Below are positions 18,910 to 25,618 of a stretch of 64,000 bases of DNA, one piece after another. How positions within the stretch are numbered: position 1 is the first letter of the stretch; every line of letters begins with the position of its first letter. Source of the DNA: Roseateles depolymerans (GTDB lineage: Bacteria > Pseudomonadota > Gammaproteobacteria > Burkholderiales > Burkholderiaceae_C). The position numbers and the translations under genes are program-made. The DNA is taken from contig QFOD01000003.1 in NCBI GenBank assembly GCA_003241055.1, forward strand, positions 239,241-303,240. The letters run 5' to 3'. The notes under the pieces are model-generated. The model was not told where the DNA came from. It was given only the letters and a program-made list of their open reading frames with translations, and made no database searches.

Positions 18910-19000
18910 CACCGGACGGCCGAATCCGCGGGCAGGGGAGATGCCCGCGACCACAAGGCCCGTCCAGAGGCCGCGACTGAGTCACAACCAGGAGACAAGC

Positions 19001-20251
19001 ATGTTCGATTCCCCCTCGTTCCGCAGCATCGCCCGCGCGGCCGCCCTGACCGTGTTGGTGGCCAGTGCGGCCACCGCCCATGCGCAGAAGGGCGAGACCG
19101 TCAAGCTCGCCTACATTGATGCCCTGTCGGGCCTGATGGGACCGGTGGGCCAGAACCAGGTCAAGACCTTCCAGTTCCTGGCCGAGAAGTTCAACAAGAG
19201 CAACCCGGCGGGCGTGAAGTTCCAGGTCGTGACCTTCGACAACAAGCTCAGCCCGGCCGAGTCGCTGAACCTGCTGAAGGCCGCGGCCGACCAGGGCATC
19301 CGCTACGTGATGCAGGGCAATGGCTCCAGCGTCGCGCTGGCGCTGACGGACGCGATCGCCAAGCACAACGAGCGCAACCCGGGCAAGGAGATGGTCTACC
19401 TGAATTACTCGGCCGTGGACCCGGACCTGACGAACAGCAAGTGCAGCTACTGGCACTTCCGTTTCGATGCGGACACGTCGATGAAGATGGAGGCCTTGAC
19501 AACCTTCATCAAGGATCAGCCGGACGTGAAGAAGGTCTTCCTGCTGAACCAGAACTACGCCCACGGCCATCAGGTGGCCAAGTACGCCAAGGAGATGCTG
19601 GCTCGCAAGCGCCCCGACATCCAGATCGCCGGCGAGGACCTGCACCCGCTGGCCCAGGTGCGCGATTTCGCCCCGTATGTCGCCAAGATCAAGGCCAGCG
19701 GCGCCGACACTGTGATCACCGGCAACTGGGGGTCGGATCTTGCGCTGCTGGTCAAGGCGGCCAACGAGGCCGGCTACAACGGCAAGTTCTTCACCTACTA
19801 CACCGGCGTCACCGGCACGCCCACCGCGCTGGGTCAGGGCGGTGCGGGCCGTGTCTACCAGGTCGCCTACAGCCACTACAACATGGGTGGCGAGACCCAG
19901 AAGCTGGCTGACGAGTTCAAGGCCCGGTTCAACGACGACATGTACACCCTCAGCGCCGACCACATCCTGCTGATGCTCAGCCAGGCCATGGCCAACGCCA
20001 AGTCCACCGATCCGGTGAAGGTGGCGGCGGCGCTGGAAGGGCTGACGGTGAAGAGCTTCAACGGCGAGGTGACCATGCGCAAGACCGACCACCAGTTGCA
20101 GCAGGCGCTCTACATCTCGGTGTGGCAGAAGGCCGATGCCAAGTACCCGTACAGCCCCGAGGGCACGGGCATGACGCTGGTGCCGGTGAAGCAGTACGAG
20201 AGCTATGTCTCGTCGACGCCCACCTCCTGCCAGATGAAACGCCCCGGCTGA
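19001..20251 (+). CDS. LIV-type ABC transporter substrate-binding protein
   Basis: A 416-residue periplasmic binding protein of the branched-chain amino acid (HAAT) class. It has a signal peptide (AAALTVLVASAATAHAQ) and then KLAYIDALSGLMGPVGQNQ, the usual first strand and ligand loop. It is somewhat longer than typical LivJ, and the two-lobe periplasmic fold runs to the end. ATG 19001 has AGGAGA six bases upstream. Genes for two permeases and two ATPases follow in the order SBP-H-M-G-F. The HAAT family also carries aromatic acids, urea and amides, so the ligand is open. Confidence 0.9.
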   Translation: MFDSPSFRSIARAAALTVLVASAATAHAQKGETVKLAYIDALSGLMGPVGQNQVKTFQFLAEKFNKSNPAGVKFQVVTFDNKLSPAESLNLLKAAADQGIRYVMQGNGSSVALALTDAIAKHNERNPGKEMVYLNYSAVDPDLTNSKCSYWHFRFDADTSMKMEALTTFIKDQPDVKKVFLLNQNYAHGHQVAKYAKEMLARKRPDIQIAGEDLHPLAQVRDFAPYVAKIKASGADTVITGNWGSDLALLVKAANEAGYNGKFFTYYTGVTGTPTALGQGGAGRVYQVAYSHYNMGGETQKLADEFKARFNDDMYTLSADHILLMLSQAMANAKSTDPVKVAAALEGLTVKSFNGEVTMRKTDHQLQQALYISVWQKADAKYPYSPEGTGMTLVPVKQYESYVSSTPTSCQMKRPG

Positions 20252-20268
20252 GCCGTCTTGCTGCTGCG

Positions 20269-20313
20269 CGAGCCGATCTCGGGCTCGTGATGCTCGCCGC
20301 ACGGGAGTGCGGC
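20269..20313 (+). other. Intercistronic stem-loops between binding-protein and permease genes
   Basis: Two hairpins lie in the 139-base gap after the substrate-binding gene: CGAGCC / GGCTCG (20269-20287), and GCCGCAC with GGGA loop and GTGCGGC (20296-20313), the latter capped by a GNRA-type tetraloop. No T tract follows. Such structures commonly protect the 3' end of abundant binding-protein mRNA and lower permease expression. Confidence 0.55.
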
Positions 20314-20390
20314 TGTGCGTCCCGAGCCCGACCTCGGCCCGCTCGCGACGCAACCCGGCACAGCCGGACGAGATTTATCGAGGGGCCGTC

Positions 20391-21407
20391 TTGGATCAAG
20401 TCTTCATCAACCTGCTGAACGGTCTGTCGTCCGGCCTGCTGCTCTTCATGCTGAGCTCGGGCCTGACGCTGATCTTCAGCATGATGGGCGTGCTGAACTT
20501 CGCGCACGCAAGCTTCTACATGGTGGGCGCCTATGTCGCCTACTCGCTGGTGGGGGTGCTGGGCTTCTGGCCGGCGCTGCTGCTGGCGCCGCTGATCGTG
20601 GGCGGCCTGGGCGCGGCCTTCGAGCGGTTGGCGCTGCGGCGGGTTCACAAGTTCGGCCATGTGCCGGAGCTGCTGATCACCTTCGGCCTGTCCTATGTGG
20701 TGCTGGAACTGGTGCAGCTGGTCTGGGGCCGCACGGCCGTGGCCTTCACGCCGCCGCCCGAACTTCAGGGCTCGGCCTTCACCATCGTGGCCAGGGGCGG
20801 GGAGGGTATGTCCCTGGTGCTCGGCAAGGCTTCGCCCGAGCTGTGTGCTGCTGCGCTGTGCTCCACCTTTCCGCTGACGCGCGCCTTCATGATGGTGGTG
20901 GCGCTGCTGATGCTGGTCGGCCTGTGGCTGCTGCTGACCCGTACCCGCGTCGGGCTGGTGATCCAGGCCTCGTTGACCCATCCGGAGATGGTGGAGTCGC
21001 TGGGCCACAACGTGCCGCGCGTGCTGATGATGGTGTTCGGCAGTGGCTGTGCACTCGCCGCACTGGCCGGCGTCATCGGCGGCATCACCTTCGTGACCGA
21101 GCCCAATATGGCGGTCATCGTGGGTTCCATCATCTTCGTGGTGGTGGTGGTGGGCGGCATAGGCTCGCTGGCCGGCGCCTTCGTCGGCTCGCTGGTCATC
21201 GGCCTGCTGCAGACACTGCCGCTGACGGTGGACGGCTCGCTTGCCACGCTGCTGACCTCGCTGGGCGTCACGGTCACCGACACCACGCCGGGTTACCCGG
21301 TGCTGCGCCTGGCGCTCAAGGATGTCGCACCCATCCTGCCCTATCTGCTGATGGTGCTGATCCTGATCTTCCGGCCCAAGGGCCTGCTCGGAACTCGCGA
21401 AGACTGA
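20391..21407 (+). CDS. livH: LIV-type ABC transporter permease LivH
   Basis: A 338-residue inner membrane permease with about eight helices. It has the LivH N-terminus NGLSSGLLLFMLSSGLTLIFSMMGVLNFAHASFYM (read as separate motifs LNGLSSGLLLFML and GVLNFAHASFYMVGAY) and the EAA-like stretch AALAGVIGGI. I chose the TTG at 20391 because homologous LivH proteins begin close to this point and AGGGG lies before it; an upstream GTG at 20307 would add a basic, non-conserved leader. Its stop overlaps the ATG of livM (TGATG). Confidence 0.86.
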   Translation: MDQVFINLLNGLSSGLLLFMLSSGLTLIFSMMGVLNFAHASFYMVGAYVAYSLVGVLGFWPALLLAPLIVGGLGAAFERLALRRVHKFGHVPELLITFGLSYVVLELVQLVWGRTAVAFTPPPELQGSAFTIVARGGEGMSLVLGKASPELCAAALCSTFPLTRAFMMVVALLMLVGLWLLLTRTRVGLVIQASLTHPEMVESLGHNVPRVLMMVFGSGCALAALAGVIGGITFVTEPNMAVIVGSIIFVVVVVGGIGSLAGAFVGSLVIGLLQTLPLTVDGSLATLLTSLGVTVTDTTPGYPVLRLALKDVAPILPYLLMVLILIFRPKGLLGTRED

Positions 21408-22705
21408 TGATGAGCGCCACCAAGGAATTCCATTTCAAGCCGCTCAACGTCGGGCGCTGGCTCGTCTGGGGGCTGTTCGCGCTGCTGCTCTATGTCGCGC
21501 CGCGGCTGTGGACCAGCGGCCTCGCGCAGACCATGCTGACCCAGATGGGCATAGGCGTGATCGCCTGCCTGTCCTACAACATCCTGCTGGGCCAGGGCGG
21601 CATGCTGAGCTTCGGCCACGCGGTCTACAGCGGCATGGGCGCCTTCCTGGCCATCCATGCGCTGAACATGGCGGGCGCGGGCACGCTGGGCCTGCCGGTC
21701 AGCCTGGTGCCGCTGGTCGGCGGCCTGGCCGGTCTGGTGGTCGCGGCGCTGCTGGGCTATGTGTCCACCAAGAAGGCGGGCACGCCCTTCGCGATGATCA
21801 CGCTGGGCATCGGTGAACTGGTGTTCGCGCTGGCGCTGATGCTGCCGGAGTTCTCGGGCGGCGAGGGTGGCGTGTCCAGTAACCGGGTGGTGGGGCAGCC
21901 GGTGCTGGGCATCACGTTCGGGCCGCAGATCCAGGTCTATTACCTCGTGGCGCTGTACTGCTTCGTGTGCACGGCCGCGATGTTCGCGCTGACGCGCACG
22001 CCGCTGGGCCGCATGCTGAATGCGGTGCGCGACAACCCGGAGCGGGTCGAGTTCATTGGCTACAGCACCCGCTGGGTGCGCTATCTGTCCTTCATGATCG
22101 CCGGCTTCTTCGCTGGCATCGCGGGGGGGCTGGGCGCGATCAACACCGAGATCGTCAACGGTGAGGTGCTGCACGCGGCGCGCTCGGGCGCCTACCTGCT
22201 GTTCACCTTCCTGGGCGGCGCGACCTTCTTCTTCGGACCCATCATTGGCGCGGTGCTGATGGTGATCTGCGGCGTGCTGCTGTCGGAGCTCACCAAGGCC
22301 TGGCTGCTGTACCTGGGCCTGATCTTCCTGTTCATGGTGATGTATGCGCCCGGCGGCTTTGCCAGCCTGTTGCTGATGAACCTGCGCGTGGCGGCCTTCG
22401 GCAAGCTGCGCAAGCTCTGGACCTCCTACCTGGCGCTGGGCGGGGCAGGTCTTGCCGTGCTGGTGGGGGCGGCGGCCATGATCGAGATGGTCTACCACCG
22501 CCAGCTCAACGAGGCGCTGGGCCCCGAGATGCACTTCATGGGCGCGACGCTGAACAGCGCGGGCGTGGATGCCTGGTTCGGCGCCGCCTGGGTGCTGCTG
22601 GTCGGCGCCGGGCTGTTCGAGCTGGTGCGTCGCCACTTCGTCGCGCAGTGGGGCGAGATCCAGTCGGACATCGAGAAAGAGATCAAGCGCCGGGAGGCTC
22701 TATGA
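21407..22705 (+). CDS. livM: LIV-type ABC transporter permease LivM with C-terminal extension
   Basis: A 432-residue permease. The core (to about residue 325) has the LivM motifs YNILLGQGGMLSFGHAVYSG and GRMLNAVRDNPERVEFIGY. After KLRKLW a ~100-residue extension holds two more hydrophobic segments (YLALGGAGLAVLVGAAAMI and WFGAAWVLLVGAGLF) joined by a polar loop, then a charged tail. Many LivM proteins end soon after the core, so this tail is notable. The ATG at 21407 overlaps the livH stop; an alternative ATG follows at 21410. Confidence 0.88.
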   Translation: MMSATKEFHFKPLNVGRWLVWGLFALLLYVAPRLWTSGLAQTMLTQMGIGVIACLSYNILLGQGGMLSFGHAVYSGMGAFLAIHALNMAGAGTLGLPVSLVPLVGGLAGLVVAALLGYVSTKKAGTPFAMITLGIGELVFALALMLPEFSGGEGGVSSNRVVGQPVLGITFGPQIQVYYLVALYCFVCTAAMFALTRTPLGRMLNAVRDNPERVEFIGYSTRWVRYLSFMIAGFFAGIAGGLGAINTEIVNGEVLHAARSGAYLLFTFLGGATFFFGPIIGAVLMVICGVLLSELTKAWLLYLGLIFLFMVMYAPGGFASLLLMNLRVAAFGKLRKLWTSYLALGGAGLAVLVGAAAMIEMVYHRQLNEALGPEMHFMGATLNSAGVDAWFGAAWVLLVGAGLFELVRRHFVAQWGEIQSDIEKEIKRREAL

Positions 22706-22766
22706 AGCCGTTCTGCAGTCGGGCGGTCGATGCAGGGTTCATTGTTGTTGTGAGCGGGTGTTTTGC

Positions 22767-23558
22767 ATGAGTTCCACGACCTACGCGCTGGAGCTGCGCG
22801 ACGTGCGCAAGAGCTTCGGCAAGAGCGAGATCATCCGCGGCGCCAATCTGGCCGTGCAGAGCGGCGAGCGAGTCGCCATCATCGGCCCCAACGGCGCGGG
22901 CAAGAGCACGCTGTTCAACCTGATCAGCGGCCGCTTTGCGCCCAGCAGCGGTCAGATCAGCCTGCACGGCCGACGCATCGACGGTCGCAAGCCCTACGAG
23001 ATCAACCGCCAGGGCCTGTCGCGCAGCTTCCAGGTGTCCAACCTGTTCACGCGGCTGTCCGTGTTCGAGAACATCCGCTGCGCGGTGCTGTGGAGCCTCG
23101 GCCATCGCTACGCCTTCTGGAAGTTCCTGGCCGACCTGGACGATGCCAACGATCGGGCCGAGCAGATCCTCGAGATGATCAAGCTCGACAAGCGTCGCGA
23201 CGTGCTGGCGATGAATCTCACCTACGCCGAGGCCCGTGCGCTGGAGATCGGCATCACGATTGCGGGCGGCTCCAGCGTGATCCTGCTGGACGAGCCCACG
23301 GCCGGCATGAGCAAGAGCGAGACCACCCGCTTCATCCAGCTGATCCGCGAGGTCACCGTCGGCAAGACGCTGTTGACCGTCGAGCACGACATGGGCGTGG
23401 TGTTCGGCCTGGCCGACAAGATTGCGGTGCTGGTCTATGGCGAGGTCATCGCCTTCGACACGCCGGACGCCGTGCGCGCGAATGCCCGCGTGCAGGAAGC
23501 CTATCTGGGTTCGGTGCTGGCCGAGCAGCAGGCCGCCGCGGTCGCGGTGGCCGCCTGA
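22767..23558 (+). CDS. livG: LIV-type ABC transporter ATPase LivG with degenerate signature
   Basis: A 263-residue ATPase. Walker A is canonical (GPNGAGKST, 40-48, Lys46), Walker B is VILLDEP with Asp175-Glu176, and the switch His207 is in TVEHDM. The ABC signature, usually LSGGQ or LSYGEQ in LivG, reads LTYAEAR at 151-157: the invariant Gly is Ala and the Gln is Ala. In the LivG-LivF dimer this signature would cap the Walker A of LivF, which is itself altered. ATG 22767 follows a 61-base gap after livM. Confidence 0.92.
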   Translation: MSSTTYALELRDVRKSFGKSEIIRGANLAVQSGERVAIIGPNGAGKSTLFNLISGRFAPSSGQISLHGRRIDGRKPYEINRQGLSRSFQVSNLFTRLSVFENIRCAVLWSLGHRYAFWKFLADLDDANDRAEQILEMIKLDKRRDVLAMNLTYAEARALEIGITIAGGSSVILLDEPTAGMSKSETTRFIQLIREVTVGKTLLTVEHDMGVVFGLADKIAVLVYGEVIAFDTPDAVRANARVQEAYLGSVLAEQQAAAVAVAA

Positions 23559-23568
23559 GGAGAACGAG

Positions 23569-24279
23569 ATGGACGCCGGACGTCTGCTGAAGATCGACAA
23601 CCTGCATGCCTTCTACGGCAAGAGCCATGTCCTGCATGGCGTCAGCATGGAGGTGAGGCCGGGCGAGATCGTCAGCCTCCTGGGGCGCAACGGCGCGGGC
23701 CGCTCCACCACTGCCAAGGCGATGATGGGCCTGGTCGACGCCAAGGGCTCGATACGCTTTGGCACCGACGAGCTGGTGGGCCGCAAGGCCTACGAGATCG
23801 CCCACCTGGGCCTCGGCTATGTGCCGGAGAACCGCGACATCTTTCCCAAGCTGTCGGTGCATCAGAACCTGATGCTGGGCCAGAAGCGCGGCGCCAAGAA
23901 TCCGCGCTGGGGCTTCGACGACATGTACCGCATGTTTCCGCGCCTGAAGGAGCGGCAGTTCACCGAGGCGGGTGTGCTGTCGGGGGGCGAGCAGCAGATG
24001 CTGACGCTGTGCCGCACGCTGATGGGCGACCCCGACCTCATCATCATCGACGAGCCCACCGAGGGGCTGGCGCCCAAGATCGTCGAGCTGGTGGCCGAGT
24101 ATCTGAAGGCCTTGAAGCAGCGGGGCATCGCCGTGCTGCTGGTGGAGCAGAAGCTGGCCATCGCGCTGGAGATCTCGCAGCGCTGCTACGTGATGGGCCA
24201 CGGCCGCATCGTCTTCGAGGGCACGCCCGCTGAACTGCGGGCCAATGCCTACGTCAGGAAGGAATGGCTGGAGGTCTGA
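23569..24279 (+). CDS. livF: LIV-type ABC transporter ATPase LivF with Arg in Walker A
   Basis: A 236-residue ATPase. Walker A reads GRNGAGRST (39-47): the lysine that contacts ATP phosphates is Arg45. The signature LSGGEQQ (137-143) and Walker B IIIDEP with Asp161-Glu162 are intact. The switch position is Gln194 in LLVEQK, a change common in LivF. One composite ATP site (LivF Walker A plus LivG signature) is therefore degenerate, and the other (LivG Walker A plus LivF signature) is consensus. AGGAGAACGAG precedes the ATG, ten bases after livG. Confidence 0.92.
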   Translation: MDAGRLLKIDNLHAFYGKSHVLHGVSMEVRPGEIVSLLGRNGAGRSTTAKAMMGLVDAKGSIRFGTDELVGRKAYEIAHLGLGYVPENRDIFPKLSVHQNLMLGQKRGAKNPRWGFDDMYRMFPRLKERQFTEAGVLSGGEQQMLTLCRTLMGDPDLIIIDEPTEGLAPKIVELVAEYLKALKQRGIAVLLVEQKLAIALEISQRCYVMGHGRIVFEGTPAELRANAYVRKEWLEV

Positions 24280-24306
24280 GCGCGCCGGCAGCTGCCGGCC
24301 CGGGCG

Positions 24307-24813
24307 TCAGCGCGGGCACTGTGCGGCAGCTCTGGCCTTGGCCGCCAGTTCGGCGCCGTCGCGGCCTGCGTCAGGAAAGGTCGCATAGCCCATGTGCAGG
24401 CCGACGTACATCAGGCCGCTTTCCACCCCGTAGGGGCCGTTGAGCAACTGCTTCAGGCGCTGCTCGACGGTGGCGGCCTCATCCAGCCCTGCCGACAGCA
24501 GCAGCACCGCGAACGCATGTTCACCGACCTGCAGCACCAGATCGGTGGCGCGCACGCGGTTGCGCAGCCTGCTGCTGAGCGCCTGGGTGAGCTGTTCGCG
24601 GGACAGCGGGGAGCAGGTGCGGTCCTCCGGGGCCAGGACTTCGGTATCTATCCAGAGCACGGCGACCTTGCTGCCATAGCGGCGGGAGTGCGTGATCACC
24701 GGAGATACCCGCAGGCCGAAGGCCGCCAGCGATTCCACGCGGGGCACGGCTTCGCTGGGCGTGGCTCGGGCAGGCATGGGGTCGTCCTCGGCGGCTAGGA
24801 GGCGGGCGGGCAT
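24307..24813 (-). CDS. GGDEF-like protein with degenerate active site
   Basis: A 168-residue protein whose fold markers match a diguanylate cyclase domain: RYGSKVAVLWIDTEVL for the first strand, LSREQLTQALSSRLRNRVRATD, then LQVGEHAFAVLLL where active enzymes have LGGDEFAVLL, and a final MGYATFPDAGRDGAELAAKARAAA. The GGDEF signature is GEHAF (97-101), so cyclase activity is very unlikely; binding or a structural role is possible. There is no membrane segment or sensor domain. GAGGAG stands seven bases before the ATG. It is divergent from the ECF sigma gene across 222 bases. Confidence 0.75.
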   Translation of the reverse strand: MPARLLAAEDDPMPARATPSEAVPRVESLAAFGLRVSPVITHSRRYGSKVAVLWIDTEVLAPEDRTCSPLSREQLTQALSSRLRNRVRATDLVLQVGEHAFAVLLLSAGLDEAATVEQRLKQLLNGPYGVESGLMYVGLHMGYATFPDAGRDGAELAAKARAAAQCPR

Positions 24814-25035
24814 TCGAACTCCTCGGTCTGGGCAGAAGGTGAGGGTCAGGGCGGCCCAGGTGCCACCGATCGATGTCGGCCTCCCTGGTACCGATGAGCA
24901 CAGCCATGCCCTCTCTAGGTAAAACGCAGGCAGGAGACACGACCCGACACCACGTTGAAAATATTTTTTCGAGCAAAGGCTCCAACGGGTGGTTTCGGCC
25001 TTTGCAATGAGTTGCCCGCCGCTAGAGTGCGAACC

Positions 25036-25590
25036 ATGCAAGAGATCACGCAGCTGCTCAGGGCCGCGGCCGAGGGCGACCGCAAGGCTGCGGACGCCGT
25101 CGTCGCCGGCCTCTATGAGGATCTGCGCCGCCTGGCCCGGCAGCACATGCGCCAGTCTGGTGACCTGACCCTGCTGGACACCACGGCGCTGGTCCATGAG
25201 GCCTGGCTGAAGGTGATGGGGACCGAGGCAAGGGATTTCCCTGATCGCCGGCACTTCCTCGCCTATGCCGCGCGGGCCATGCGCACGGTCGTCATCGACC
25301 TGGTGCGGGCGCGGCGAGCGGAGCGACGCGGGGGCGGCGATGCCGACCTGACCCTCAATACCGCCATTGCAGAACTGGCCCCTCAGAGCGACGACGACGT
25401 GCTGCGCATTCACGAAGCGCTGGAGGAACTGGCGCAGGTGGAGCCGCGGCTGGCCCAGGTGGTCGAGATGCGCTATTTCGGCGGCCTGCTCGAGCAGGAG
25501 ATTGCCGCGGCGCTGGGCGTGACCGATCGCACCGTGCAACGCGACTGGCAGAAGGCCCGGCTGTTCCTGGCGATGAACCTCAAGACCTGA
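25036..25590 (+). CDS. ECF sigma factor of the Ser/Thr-kinase-linked type
   Basis: A 184-residue ECF sigma factor. Region 2 is recognisable (DTTALVHEAWLKV, then HFLAYAARAMRTVVIDLVRARRAERRGG), and region 4 ends with LEQEIAAALGVTDRTVQRDWQKARLFL. The sequence pattern fits the TIGR02999 group, whose members are often encoded beside Ser/Thr kinases instead of an anti-sigma gene. The kinase gene follows 28 bases later. Known relatives of this class can be switched on by phosphorylation, which I infer here. ATG 25036 is preferred over an upstream in-frame start at 24955 in an AT-rich patch. Confidence 0.85.
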   Translation: MQEITQLLRAAAEGDRKAADAVVAGLYEDLRRLARQHMRQSGDLTLLDTTALVHEAWLKVMGTEARDFPDRRHFLAYAARAMRTVVIDLVRARRAERRGGGDADLTLNTAIAELAPQSDDDVLRIHEALEELAQVEPRLAQVVEMRYFGGLLEQEIAAALGVTDRTVQRDWQKARLFLAMNLKT

Positions 25591-25618
25591 CGCTGGCCTC
25601 GGTGAGCCACGAACCGCA

